Source: Chamaea fasciata
Taxonomy: Eukaryota > Chordata > Aves > Passeriformes > Sylviidae
Length of the DNA: 64,000 nt
NCBI GenBank assembly: GCA_029207755.1
Contig: JARCOQ010000066.1
Span: forward strand, 248,001-312,000
Reading direction: 5' to 3'
This document shows, piece by piece, positions 1 to 13,324 of the stretch. A model generated the notes under the pieces. That model was not told where the DNA came from. It made no database searches and was given only the letters and a program-made list of their open reading frames with translations. Position 1 is the first letter of the stretch. Each line of letters begins with the position of its first letter. A program made the translations under genes and the position numbers.

Positions 1-1730
1 TATGCTGTCTATCTGTACCAGGGTCCATCCACAGTGGGATCCATGGCTCTGGTGTCCATCCAGACCACTGTGCAGATGGGATCCACGGCTCTGGTGTCCG
101 TCTGGATGCGTGGCTGTGCTGTCCATTCAAACCAGGCTCCATCCACAGAGGGATGCATGGCTCTTGTGTCCATCACGAGTAGTGTGCATTCAGAGTGGGA
201 TCCATGGCTCTGGTGTCCATCCAGACCAGTGTCAAGCTGGGATCCATAGCTCTTTTGTCTATTCAGGCAAGCGTCCATCCAGAGTGGAAGCCAGGGTTCT
301 GCTGTCTATCCTGACCAGTGTCCATCCAGAGCGGACACCATTACTCTGGTGTGCATCTCTACCTGCGTCCATCCACAGTGGCATCCATTGCTCTGGTGTC
401 CATCCTGACCACTGTCAATCCACTGTGGGATCCATGGCTCTTGTGTCTATTTATAGCAGCGTCCGTCTAGATTGGGATCCGTGGCTCTTATGTCCATCCA
501 AACCAGTATCCATCCACAGTGGCATCCATTGCTCTGGTGTCCATCCACAGCAGTGTCCAGCTGGAATCCATGGCTCTGGCGTCCGTCAAGACCAGTGTCC
601 ATTCATAGGGGAGCCATGGTCTGGTGCCCATCCAGACCACTGGCCATCCAGAGTGGGATCCATGCCTCGGGGTCTGGCAAGAGTCAATACAAGGTGGGAG
701 GAATGGCTCTGGTCACCATCTAGACCACTGTCCTTCAGCACCAGTGTCCATCTCGAGTGGAATCCATGCCTCCGGTTGCTATCTCCACAAGTGTCCATCA
801 AGAGTGGAATCCATGGCCCTTGTATCCATCCAGACCAGGCTCCAATTTGGATCCAGGCTCGGGTGTCCATCCAGACCAGCATCCATCCAGAGACGAATCC
901 ATGGTTCTGGAGTCTATCTAGACTGGGATCCATCCAAAGTGGGATCCATGGCTCTGGTGTCCATCTGGAGCAGTATCCATCCAGAGTCCAATCCAAGACT
1001 CTGCTCTCCATCCAGAACACAGTCAAGCTGGGATCCAAGGCTCTGATGTCTATCCATACCAGTGTCCATCCACAGTGGGATCCATGGCACTGGTGTCCAT
1101 CGAGACCACTGTCCAGTTGGGATCCACGGCTCTGGTGTCCATCTGGATGCGTGGCTGTGCTGTCCATTCAAACCAGGCTCCATCCACAGAGGGATGCATG
1201 GCTCTTGTGTCCATCACGAGTAGTGTGCATTCAGAGTGGGATTCATGGCTCTGGTGTCCATCCAGACCAGTGTCAAGCTGGGATCCATAGCTCTTTTGTC
1301 TATTCAGGCAAGCGTCCATCCAGAGTGGAAGCCAGGGTTCTCCTGTCTATCCATACCAGTGTCCATCCAGAGCGGACACCATTACTATGGTGTGCATCTC
1401 TACCTGCGTCCATCCACAGTGGCATCCATTGCTCTGGTGTCCATCCTGACCACTGTCAATCCACTGTGGGATCCATGGCTCTGGGGTCTATTCACAGCAG
1501 CGTCCATCCAGATTGGGATCCGTGGCTCTTATGTCCATCCAAACCAGTGTCCATCCACAGTGGCATCCATGGCTCTGGTGTCCATCCACACCAGTGTCCA
1601 GCTGGAATCCATGGCTCTGGCGTCCATCTAGACCAGTGTCCATTCATAGGGGATCCATGGTCTGGGGCCCATCCAGACCACTGGCCATCCAGAGTGGGAT
1701 GCATGCCTCGGGGTCTGGCAAGACCACTAT
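1..1730. repeat. Left edge of window: incomplete higher-order repeats
   Basis: The window opens inside the array. The first 30 bases match the end of the diverged monomer cluster near 13,250, so the array continues to the left with both monomer sets present. Monomers from 37 recur with an offset of 1,041 bp (37 to 1,078, 240 to 1,281). The once-per-HOR marker CAATACAAGG is at 685 and 1,731, a spacing of 1,046 bp. An open frame of 608 codons runs 2-1,828, but it is a by-product of the stop-free monomer. Confidence 0.85.
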
Positions 1731-2824
1731 CAATACAAGGTGGGAGGAATGGCTCTGGTCACCATCCGGACCAGTGTCCATCTGGACCAGTCTCCATCTG
1801 GATTCGGATCTATGACTCTGGTTGCTAACTGGAGCAGTATCCATCCAGAGTGGAATCCATGGCCCTTGCATCCATCCAGAACAGGTTCCAATTTGGATCT
1901 ATGGCTCTTGTGTCCATCCAGAACTGTGTCCATCCAGAGACGGATCCATGGCTCTGGAGTCCATCCAGACCAGTATCCACCAACAGTGGGATCCATGGCT
2001 CTGCGTTCCATCTGGAGCAGTATCCATCCAGAGTCCAATCCAAGACTCTGCTGTCCATCTGGAGCAGTATCCATCCAGAGTCCAATCCAAGACTCTGCTC
2101 TCCATCCAGAACACAGTCAAGCTGGGATCCAAGGCTCTGATGTCTATCCATACCTGTGTCCATCCACAGTGGGATCCATGGCACTGGTGTCCATCGAGAC
2201 CACTGTCCAGTTGGGATCCACGGCTCTGGTGTCCATCTGGATGCGTGGCTGTGCTGTCCATTCAAACCAGGCTCCATCCACAGAGGGATGCATGGCTCTT
2301 GTGTCCATCACGAGTAGTGTGCATTCAGAGTGGGATTCATGGCTCTGGTGTCCATCCAGACCAGTGTCAAGCTGGGATCCATAGCTCTTTTGTCTATTCA
2401 GGCAAGCGTCCATCCAGAGTGGAAGCCAGGGTTCTGCTGTCTATCCATACCAGTGTCCATCCAGAGCGGACACCATTACTCTGGTGTGCATCTCTACCTG
2501 CGTCCATCCACAGTGGCATCCATTGCTCTGGTGTCCATCCTGACCACTGTCAATCCACTGTGGGATCCATGGCTCTGGGGTCTATTCACAGCAGCGTCCA
2601 TCCAGATTGGGATCCGTGGCTCTTATGTCCATCCAAACCAGTGTCCATCCACAGTGGCATCCATCGCTCTGGTGTCCATCCACACCAGTGTCCAGCTGGA
2701 ATCCATGGCTCTGGCGTCCATCTAGACCAGTGTCCATTCATAGGGGATCCATGGTCTGGGGCCCATCCAGACCACTGGCCATCCAGAGTGGGATGCATGC
2801 CTCGGGGTCTGGCAAGACCACTAT
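1731..2824. repeat. Higher-order repeat, long form (1,094 bp)
   Basis: The unit is counted from one CAATACAAGG marker to the next. It holds roughly 23-24 monomers of 42-48 bp. The long form contains a 297-bp segment bounded by two copies of TGTCTATCCA (2,141 and 2,438) that is absent from the 797-bp form. Sequence outside that segment is nearly identical to the next four units. Confidence 0.9.
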
Positions 2825-3621
2825 CAATACAAGGTGGGAGGAATGGCTCTGGTCACCATCCGGACCAGTTTCCATCTGGACCAGTCTCCATCTGGATTCG
2901 GATCTATGACTCTGGTTGCTAACTGGAGCAGTATCCATCCAGAGTGGAATCCATGGCCCTTGCATCCATCCAGAACAGGTTCCAATTTGGATCTATGGCT
3001 CTTGTGTCCATCCAGAACTGTGTCCATCCAGAGACGGATCCATGGCTCTGGAGTCCATCCAGACCAGTATCCACCAAGAGTGGGATCCATGGCTCTGCGT
3101 TCCATCTGGAGCAGTATCCATCCAGAGTCCAATCCAAGACTGTGCTGTCCATCTGGAGCAGTATCCATCCAGAGTCCAATCCAAGACACTGCTCTCCATC
3201 CAGAACACAGTCAAGCTGGGATCCAAGGCTCTGATGTCTATCCATACCAGTGTCCATCCAGAGCGGACACCATTACTCTGGTGTGCATCTCTACCTGCGT
3301 CCATCCACAGTGGCATCCATTGCTCTGGTGTCCATCCTGACCACTGTCAATCCACTGTGGGATCCATGGCTCTGGGGTCTATTCACAGCAGCGTCCATCC
3401 AGATTGGGATCCGTGGCTCTTATGTCCATCCAAACCAGTGTCCATCCACAGTGGCATCCATGGCTCTGGTGTCCATCCACACCAGTGTCCAGCTGGAATC
3501 CATGGCTCTGGCGTCCATCTAGACCAGTGTCCATTCATAGGGGATCCATGGTCTGGGGCCCATCCAGACCACTGGCCATCCAGAGTGGGATGCATGCCTC
3601 GGGGTCTGGCAAGACCACTAT
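2825..3621. repeat. Higher-order repeat, short form (797 bp)
   Basis: This unit has the same monomer order as the preceding one but lacks its 297-bp segment. TGTCTATCCATACCAGTG runs directly into TCCATCCAGAGCGG (about 3,236-3,266). The missing block is flanked in the long form by direct repeats, which fits unequal crossing over or a single-strand annealing type of deletion. Confidence 0.9.
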
Positions 3622-4418
3622 CAATACAAGGTGGGAGGAATGGCTCTGGTCACCATCCGGACCAGTGTCCATCTGGACCAGTCTCCATCTGGATTCGGAT
3701 CTATGACTCTGGTTGCTAACTGGAGCAGTATCCATCCAGAGTGGAATCCATGGCCCTTGCATCCATCCAGAACAGGTTCCAATTTGGATCTATGGCTCTT
3801 GTGTCCATCCAGAACTGTGTCCATCCAGAGATGGATCCATGGCTCTGGAGTCCATCCAGACCAGTATCCACCAACAGTGGGATCCATGGCTCTGCGTTCC
3901 ATCTGGAGCAGTATCCATCCAGAGTCCAATCCAAGACTCTGCTGTCCATCTGGAGCAGTATCCATCCAGAGTCCAATCCAAGACTCTGCTCTCCATCCAG
4001 AACACAGTCAAGCTGGGATCCAAGGCTCTGATGTCTATCCATACCAGTGTCCATCCAGAGCGGACACCATTACTCGGGTGTGCATCTCTACCTGCGTCCA
4101 TCCACAGTGGCATCCATTGCCCTGGTGTCCATCCTGACCACTGTCAATCCACTGTGGGATCCATGGCTCTGGTGTCTATTCACAGCAGCGTCCATCCAGA
4201 TTGGGATCCGTGGCTCTTATGTCCATCCAAACCAGTGTCCATCCACAGTGGCATCCATGGCTCTGGTGTCCATCCACACCAGTGTCCAGCTGGAATCCAT
4301 GGCTCTGGCGTCCATCTAGACCAGTGTCCATTCATAGGGGATCCATGGTCTGGGGCCCATCCAGACCACTGGCCATCCAGAGTGGGATGCATGCCTCGGG
4401 GTCTGGCAAGACCACTAT
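3622..4418. repeat. Higher-order repeat, short form (797 bp)
   Basis: This is a second short-form unit in tandem with the one before it. It carries private changes, including GAGATGGATCC in place of GAGACGGATCC near 3,830 and TACTCGGG near 4,072. The unit at 5,513-6,309 and the start of the next share them, so they link these copies by descent. Confidence 0.9.
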
Positions 4419-5512
4419 CAATACAAGGTGGGAGGAATGGCTCTGGTCACCATCCGGACCAGTGTCCATCTGGACCAGTCTCCATCTGGATTCGGATCTA
4501 TGACTCTGGTTGCTAACTGGAGCAGTATCCATCCAGAGTGGAATCCATGGCCCTTGCATCCATCCAGAACAGGTTCCAATTTGGATCTATGGCTCTTGTG
4601 TCCATCCAGAACTGTGTCCATCCAGAGACGGATCCATGGCTCTGGAGTCCATCCAGACCAGTATCCACCAACAGTGGGATCCATGGCTCTGCGTTCCATC
4701 AGGAGCAGTATCCATCCAGAGTCCAATCCAAGACTCTGCTGTCCATCTGGAGCAGTATCCATCCAGAGTCCAATCCAAGACTCTGCTCTCCATCCAGAAC
4801 ACAGTCAAGCTGGGATCCAAGGCTCTGATGTCTATCCATACCAGTGTCCATCCACAGTGGGATCCATGGCACTGGTGTCCATCGAGACCACTGTCCAGTT
4901 GGGATCCACGGCTCTGGTGTCCATCTGGATGCGTGGCTGTGCTGTCCATTCAAACCAGGCTCCATCCACAGAGGGATGCATGGCTCTTGTGTCCATCACG
5001 AGTAGTGTGCATTCAGAGTGGGATTCATGGCTCTGGTGTCCATCCAGACCAGTGTCAAGCTGGGATCCATAGCTCTTTTGTCTATTCAGGCAAGCGTCCA
5101 TCCAGAGTGGAAGCCAGGGTTCTGCTGTCTATCCAGACCAGTGTCCATCCAGAGCGGACACCATTACTCTGGTGTGCATCTCTACCTGCGTCCATCCACA
5201 GTGGCATCCATTGCTCTGGTGTCCATCCTGACCACTGTCAATCCACTGTGGGATCCATGGCTCTGGGGTCTATTCACAGCAGCGTCCATCCAGATTGGGA
5301 TCCGTGGCTCTTATGTCCATCCAAACCAGTGTCCATCCACAGTGGCATCCATGGCTCTGGTGTCCATCCACACCAGTGTCCAGCTGGAATCCATGGCTCT
5401 GGCGTCCATCTAGACCAGTGTCCATTCATAGGGGATCCATGGTCTGGGGCCCATCCAGACCACTGGCCATCCAGAGTGGGATGCATGCCTCGGGGTCTGG
5501 CAAGACCACTAT
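4419..5512. repeat. Higher-order repeat, long form (1,094 bp)
   Basis: This is a long-form copy with the 297-bp segment present, lying 2,688 bp (1,094 + 797 + 797) after the equivalent position in the first long unit. For example, the GGATCCATAGC site is at 2,375 and 5,063. Confidence 0.9.
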
Positions 5513-6309
5513 CAATACAAGGTGGGAGGAATGGCTCTGGTCACCATCCGGACCAGTGTCCATCTGGACCAGTCTCCATCTGGATTCGGATCTATGACTC
5601 TGGTTGCTAACTGGAGCAGTATCCATCCAGAGTGGAATCCATGGCCCTTGCATCCATCCAGAACAGGTTCCAATTTGGATCTATGGCTCTTGTGTCCATC
5701 CAGAACTGTGTCCATCCAGAGATGGATCCATGGCTCTGGAGTCCATCCAGACCAGTATCCACCAACAGTGGGATCCATGGCTCTGCGTTCCATCTGGAGC
5801 AGTATCCATCCAGAGTCCAATCCAAGACTCTGCTGTCCATCTGGAGCAGTATCCATCCAGAGTCCAATCCAAGACTCTGCTCTCCATCCAGAACACAGTC
5901 AAGCTGGGATCCAAGGCTCTGATGTCTATCCATACCAGTGTCCATCCAGAGCGGACACCATTACTCGGGTGTGCATCTCTACCTGCGTCCATCCACAGTG
6001 GCATCCATTGCCCTGGTGTCCATCCTGACCACTGTCAATCCACTGTGGGATCCATGGCTCTGGTGTCTATTCACAGCAGCGTCCATCCAGATTGGGATCC
6101 GTGGCTCTTATGTCCATCCAAACCAGTGTCCATCCACAGTGGCATCCATGGCTCTGGTGTCCATCCACACCAGTGTCCAGCTGGAATCCATGGCTCTGGC
6201 GTCCATCTAGACCAGTGTCCATTCATAGGGGATCCATGGTCTGGGGCCCATCCAGACCACTGGCCATCCAGAGTGGGATGCATGCCTCGGGGTCTGGCAA
6301 GACCACTAT
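5513..6309. repeat. Higher-order repeat, short form (797 bp)
   Basis: This short-form copy is offset by 1,891 bp (1,094 + 797) from the unit at 3,622 and shares its private variants. The long-short pair therefore appears to have been duplicated as a block. Confidence 0.9.
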
Positions 6310-6789
6310 CAATACAAGGTGGGAGGAATGGCTCTGGTCACCATCCGGACCAGTGTCCATCTGGACCAGTCTCCATCTGGATTCGGATCTATGACTCTGG
6401 TTGCTAACTGGAGCAGTATCCATCCAGAGTGGAATCCATGGCCCTTGCATCTATCCAGAACAGGTTCCAATTTGGATCTATGGCTCTTGTGTCCATCCAG
6501 AACTGTGTCCATCCAGAGACGGATCCATGGCTCTGGAGTCCATCCAGACCAGTATCCACCAACAGTGGGATCCATGGCTCTGCGTTCCATCTGGAGCAGT
6601 ATCCATCCAGAGTCCAATCCAAGACTCTGCTGTCCATCTGGAGCAGTATCCATCCAGAGTCCAATCCAAGACTCTGCTCTCCATCCAGAACACAGTCAAG
6701 CTGGGATCCAAGGCTCTGATGTCTATCCATACCAGTGTCCATCCACAGTGGGATCCATGGCACTGGTGTCCATCGAGACCACTGTGCAG
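6310..6789. repeat. Sixth higher-order repeat, broken off
   Basis: This starts like the preceding units from the CAATACAAGG marker at 6,310. Near 6,785-6,790 it switches to the monomer order of the 6,535-bp block, where a TGTGCAGATGGGA monomer replaces the TGTCCAGTTGGGA type. The next marker is at 7,122, a spacing of 812 bp. Confidence 0.75.
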
Positions 6790-9700
6790 ATGGGATCCAC
6801 GGCTCTGGTGTCCGTCTGGATGCGTGGCTGTGCTGTCCATTCAAACCAGGCTCCATCCACAGAGGGATGCATGGCTCTGGTGTCTATTCACAGCAGCGTC
6901 CGTCTAGATTGGGATCCGTGGCTCTTATGTCCATCCAAACCAGTATCCATCCACAGTGGCAGCCATTGCTCTGGTGTCCATCCACAGCAGTGTCCAGCTG
7001 GAATCCATGGCTCTGGCGTCCGTCAAGACCAGTGTCCATTCATAGGGGAGCCATGGTCTGGTGCCCATCCAGACCACTGGCCATCCAGAGTGGGATCCAT
7101 GCCTCGGGGTCTGGCAAGAGTCAATACAAGGTGGGAGGAATGGCTCTGGTCACCATCTAGACCACTGTCCTTCAGCACCAGTGTCCATCTCGAGTCGAAT
7201 CCATGCCTCTGGTTGCTATCTCCACAAGTGTCCATCAAGGGTGGAATCCATGGCCCTTGTATCCATCCAGACCAGGCTCCAATTTGGATCCATGGCTCGG
7301 GTGTCCATCCAGACCAGCATCCATCCAGAGACGGATCCATGGTTCTGGAGTCTATCCAGACTGGGATCCATCCAAAGTGGGATCCATGGCTCTGGTGTCC
7401 ATCTGGAGCAGTATCCATCTAGAGTCCAATCCAAGACTCTGCTCTCCATCCAGAACAGGGTCCAGCTGGGATCCAAGGCTCTGATGTCTATCCATACCAG
7501 TGTCCATCCACAGTGGGATCCATGGCCCTGGTGTCCATCGAGACCACTGTCCAGTTGGGATCCACGGCTCTGGTGTCCATCTGGATGCGTGGCTGTGCTG
7601 TCATTTCAAACCAGGCTCCATCCACAGAGGGATGCATGGCTCTTGTGTCCATCACGAGTAGTGTGCATTCAGAGTGGGATCCATGGCTCTGGTGTCCTTC
7701 CAGACCAGTGGCAAGCTGGGATCCATAGCTCTTTTGTCTATTCAGGCAAGCGTCCATCCAGAGTGGAAGCCAGGGTTCTGCTGTCTATCCTGACCAGTGT
7801 CCATCCAGAGCGGACACCATTACTCTGGTGTGCATCTCTACCTGCGTCCATCCACAGTGGCATCCATTGCTCTGGTGTCCATCCTGACCACTGTCAATCC
7901 ACTGTGGGATCCATGGCTCTGGGGTCTATTCACAGCAGCGTCCATCCAGATTGGGATCCGTGGCTCTTATGTCCATCCAAACCAGTGTCCATCCACAGTG
8001 GCATCCATGGCTCTGGTGTCCATCCACACCAGTGTCCAGCTGGAATCCATGGCTCTGGCGTCCATCTAGACCAGTGTCCTTTCATAGGGGATCCATGGCC
8101 TGGGGCCCATCCAGACCACTGGCCATCCAGAGTGGGATCCATGCCTCGGTGTCCGGCAAGACCACTATCAATACAAGGTGGGAGCAATGGCTCTGGTGAC
8201 CATCTGGACCAGTGTCCATCTGGACCAGTCTCCATCTGGATTCGGATCCATGACTCTGGTTGCTACCTGGAGCAGTATCCATCCAGAGTGGAATCCATGG
8301 CCCTTGCATCCATCCAGAACAGGCTCCAATTTGGATCTATAGCTCTGGTGTCCATCCAGAGCTGTGCCAATCCACGAAAGGATCCATGGCTCTGGAGTCT
8401 CTCCAGAGCAAGATCCATCCAAAGTGGGATCCATGGCTTTGGTGTCCATCTGGAGCAGTATCCATCTAGAGTCCAATTCAAGACTCTGCTCTCCATCCAG
8501 AACACAGTCAAGCTGGGATCCAAGGCTCTGATGTCTATCCATACCAGTGTCCATCCACAGTGGGATCCATGACACTGGTGTCCGTCCAGACAACTATCCA
8601 GGTGGGATCCGCGGCTCTGGTGTCCATCTGGATGCGTGGCTGTGCTGTCCATTCAAACCAGGCTCCATCCACAGAGGGATGCATGGCTCTTGTGTCCATC
8701 ACGAGTAGTGTGCATTCAGAGTGGGATCCATGGCTCTGGTGTCCATCCAGACCAGTGTCAAGCTGGGATCCATTGCTCTTTTGTCTTTTCAGGCAAGCGT
8801 CCATCCAGAGTGGAAGCCAGGGTTCTGGTGTCTATCCTGACCAGTGTCCATCCAGAGCAGACACCATTACTCTGGTGTGCATCTCTACCTGTGTCCATCC
8901 ATAGTGGCATCCATTGCTCTGGTGTCCATCCACACCAGTGTCCAGCTGGAATCCATGGCTCAGGGCTCCATCTAGACCAGTGTCCTTTCATAGGAGATCC
9001 ATGGTCTGTGGCCCATCCAGACCACTGGCCATCCAGAGTGGGATCCATGCCTCGGGTTCTGGCAAGACTCAATACAAAGTGGGAGGAATGGCTCTGGTCA
9101 CCATCTGGACCAGTGTCCATCAGGACCAATCTCAGTCTGGATTCGGATCCATGACACTGGTTGCTATCTGGAGCAGTATCCATCCAGAGTGGAATCCATG
9201 GCCCTTGTATCCATCCAGTCCAGGCTCCAATTTGGATCTATGGCTCTGGTGTCCATCCAGAACAGTGTCCTTCCAGAGACGGATCCATGGCTCTGGAGTC
9301 CATCCAGACCAGGATCCACCCACAGTGTGATCCATGGCTCTGGTGTCCATCTGGAGCAGAATCCATCCAGAGTCCAATCCAAGACTCTGCTGTCCATCCA
9401 GAACAGGGTCCAGCTGGGATACAAGGCTCTGATGTCTCTCCATACTAGTGTCCATCCACAGTGGGATCCATGGCACTGGTGTCCATCCAGACCACTATCG
9501 AGGTGGGATCCACGGCTCTGGTGTCCATCTGGATGCGTGGCTGTGCTGTCCATTCATACCAGGCTCCATCCACAGAGGGATGCATGGCTCTTGTGTCCAT
9601 CACTAGTAGTGTTCATTCAGAGTGGGATCCATGGCTCTGGTGTCCATCCAGACCACTGTGCAGTTGGGATCCACGGCTCTGGTGTCCATCTGGATGCATG

Positions 9701-12700
9701 GCTGTGCTGTCCATTCAAACCAGGCTCCATCCACAGAGAAATGCATGGCTCTTGTGTCCATCACGAGTAGTGTGCTTTCAGAGTGGGAGCCATGGTCTGG
9801 TGCCCATCCAGACCACTGGCCATCCAGAGTGGGATCCATGCCTCGGTGTCTGGCAAGAGTCAATACAAAGTGGGAGGAATGGCTCTGGTCACCATCTAGA
9901 CCACTGTCCTTCAGGACCAGTGTCCATCTTGAGTCGGATCCATGCCTCTGGTTGCTATCTCCACGAGTGTCCATCAAGAGTGGAATCCATGGCCCTTGTA
10001 TCCATCCAGACCAGGCTCCAATTTGGATCCATGGCTCTGGTGTCCATCCAGAACAGTGTCCATCCAGAGACGGATACATGGCTCTGGAGTCCATCCAGAC
10101 CAGTATCCACCCACAGCGGGATCCATGGCTCTGGTGTCCATCTGGAGCAGTATCCATCCAGAGTCCAATCCAAGACTCTGCTCTCCATCCAGAACACAGT
10201 CAAGCTGGGATCCAAGGCGCTGATGTCTATCCTTATTAGGGTCCGTCCACAGTGGGATCCATGGCACTGGTGTCCATCCAGGCCACTGTCCAGGTGCGAT
10301 CCACGGCTCTGGTGTCCATCTGGAACCGTGGCCGTGCTGTCCATTCAAACCAGGTTCCATCCACAGAGGGATGCATGGCTCTTGTGTCCATCACGCGTAG
10401 TGTGCATTCAGAGTGGGATCTATGGCTCTGGTGTCCATCCAGACCAGTGTCAAGCTGGGATCCATAGCTCTTTTGTCTATTCAGGCAAGCGTCCATCCAG
10501 AGTGGAAGCCAGGGTTCTGCTGTCTATCCAGACCAGTGTCCATCCAGAGCGGACACCATTACTCTGGTGTGCATCTCTACCTGTGTCCATCCACAGTGGC
10601 ATCCATTGCTCTGGTGTCCATCCTGACCACTGTCAATCCACTGTGGGATCCATGGCTCTGGTGTCTATTCACAGCAGCGTCCATCCAGATTGGGATCCGT
10701 GGCTCTTATGTCCATCCAAACCAGTGTCCATCCACAGTGGCATCCATGGCTCTGGTGTCCATCCACACCAGTGTCCAGCTGGAATCCATGGCTCTGGCGT
10801 CCATCTAAACCAGTGTCCATTCATAGGGGATCCATGGTCTGGGGCCCATCCAGACCACTGGCCATCCAGAGTGGGATCCATGCCTCGGGGTCTGGCAAGA
10901 CCACTATCAATACAAGGTGGGAGGAATGGCTCTGGTCACCATCTGGACCAGTGTCCATCTGGACCAGTCTCCATCTGGATTCGGATCTATGACTCTGGTT
11001 GCTAACTGGAGCAGTATCCATCCAGAGCGGAATCCATGGCCCTTGCATCCATCCAGAACAGGTTCCAATTTGGATCTATGGCTCTGGTGTCCATCCAGAA
11101 CTGTGTCCATCCAGGGACGGATCCATGGCTCTGGAGTCCATCCAGACCAGTATCCACCAACAGTGGGATCCATGGCTCTGCGTTCCATCAGGAGCAGTAT
11201 CCATCCAGAGTCCAATCCAAGACTCTGCTGTCCATCTGGAGCAGTATCCATCCAGAGTCCAATCCAAGACTCTGCTCTCCATCCAGAACACAGTCAAGCT
11301 GGGATTCAAGGCTCTGATGTCTATCCATACCAGTGTCCATCCACAGTGGGATCCATGGCACTGGTGTCCATCGAGACCACTGTCCAGTTGGGATCCACGG
11401 CTCTGGTGTCCATCTGGATGCGTGGCTGTGCTGTCCATTCAAACCAGGCTCCATCCACAGAGGGATGCATGGCTCTTGTGTCCATCACGAGTAGCGTGCA
11501 TTCAGAGTGGGATCCATGGCTCTGGTGCCCATCCAGACCAGTGTCAAGCTGGGATCCATAGCTCTTTTGTCTATTCAGGCAAGCGTCCATCCAGAGTGGA
11601 AGCCAGGGTTCTGCTGTCTATCCAGCCCAGTGTCCATCCAGAGTGGACACCATTACTCTGGTGTGCATCTCTACCTACCTGTGTCCATCCACAGTGGCAT
11701 CCATTGCTCTGGTGTCCATCCTGACCACTGTCAATCCACTGTGGGATCCATGGCTCTGGGGTCTATTCACAGCAGCGTCCATCCAGATTGGGATCCGTGG
11801 CTCTTATGTCCATCCAAACCAGTGTCCATCTACAGTGGCATCCATTGCTCTGGTGTCCATCCACACCAGTGTCCAGCTGGAATCCATGGCTCTGGCGTCC
11901 ATCTAGACCAGTGTCCATTCATAGGGGATCCATGGTCTGGGGCCCATCCAGACCACTGGCCATCCAGAGTGGGATCCATGCCTCGGGGTCTGGCAAGACC
12001 ACTATCAATACAAGGTGGGAGGAATGGCTCTGGTCACCATCTGGACCAGTGTCCATCTGGACCAGTCTCCATCTGGATTCGGATCTATGACTCTGGTTGC
12101 TAACTGGAGCAGTATCCATCCAGAGTGGAATCCATGGCCCTTGCATCCATCCAGAACAGGCTCCAATTTGGATCTATGGCTCTGGTGTCCATCCAGAACT
12201 GTGTCCATCCAGGGACGGATCCATGGCTCTGGAGTCCATCCAGACCAGTATCCACCAACAGTGGGATCCATGGCTCTGCGTTCCATCAGGAGCAGTATCC
12301 ATCCAGAGTCCAATCCAAGACTCTGCTGTCCATCTGGAGCAGTATCCATCCAGAGTCCAATCCAAGACTCTGCTCTCCATCCAGAACACAGTCAAGCTGG
12401 GATCCAAGGCTCTGATGTCTATCCATACCAGTGTCCATCCACAGTGGGATCCATGGCACTGGTGTCTATTCACAGCAGCGTCCATTCAGATTGGGATCCG
12501 TGGCTCTTATGTCCATCCAAACCCGTATCCATCCACAGTGGCATCCATTGCTCTGGTGTCCATCCACACCATTGTCCAGCTGGTGTCATTGGCTCTGGCA
12601 TCCATCTAGACCAGTGTCCATTGATAGGGGAGCCATGGTCTGGTGCCCATCCAGACCACTGGCCATCCAGAGTGGGATCCATGCCTCGGGGTCTGGCAAG

Positions 12701-13324
12701 AGTCAATACAAGGTGGGAGGAATGGCTCTGGTCACCATCTAGACCACTGTCCTTCAGGACCAGTGTCCATCTCGAGTCGGATCCATGCCTCTGGTTGCTA
12801 TCTCCACAAGTGTCCATCAAGAGTGGAATCCATGGCCCTTGTATCCATCCAGACCAGGCTCCAATTTGGATCTATGGCTCTGGTGTCCATCCAGACCAGC
12901 ATCCATCCAGAGACGGATCCATGGCTCTGGAGTCTATTTAGAACAGAGTAAAGCTGGGATCCAAGGCTCTGAGGTCTATCCATACCAGTGTCCATCCACA
13001 GTGGGATCCATCGCTCTGGTTTCCATCCAGACCACTGTCCACTTGAGATCCACGGCTCTGCTGTCCATCTGGGCAAGTATCCATCTGGATACGTGGCTGT
13101 GCTGTCCATTCATACCAGGCTCCATCTACAGACCCATGCATGACTCCTGTGTCCATCAAGAACAGCGTGCATCCAGAGTGGGATCCATGGCTTTGGCGTC
13201 CATCCAGATCATTATCCATCTGGAGCAGTGTCCACTTTGCATCCATGGCTATGCTGCCTATCTGTACCAAGGTCCATCCACAGTGGGATCCATGGCTCTG
13301 GTGTCCATCCAGACCACTGTGCAG
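6790..13324. repeat. 6,535-bp satellite block, copy 1
   Basis: Many landmarks in this block recur exactly 6,535 bp later: 7,122/13,657, 8,169/14,704, 9,070/15,605, 9,861/16,396 and 10,908/17,443 for the CAATACAAGG-type marker. Internal marker spacings are 1,047, 901, 791, 1,047, 1,098, 698 and 953 bp, so the HOR here is less regular than at 1.7-6.3 kb. The stretch around 10,600-12,420 again resembles the long HOR form. Around 12,940-13,260 it contains a cluster of diverged monomers with CTGGATACGTGG (13,085-13,096). The left boundary is accurate to a few tens of bases. Confidence 0.85.

Noticed and set aside
2..1828. 608-codon open frame at the left edge
   Set aside because: Same reason: satellite translation with frame changes at each 47-bp monomer. 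No initiation context or non-repeat part is seen.
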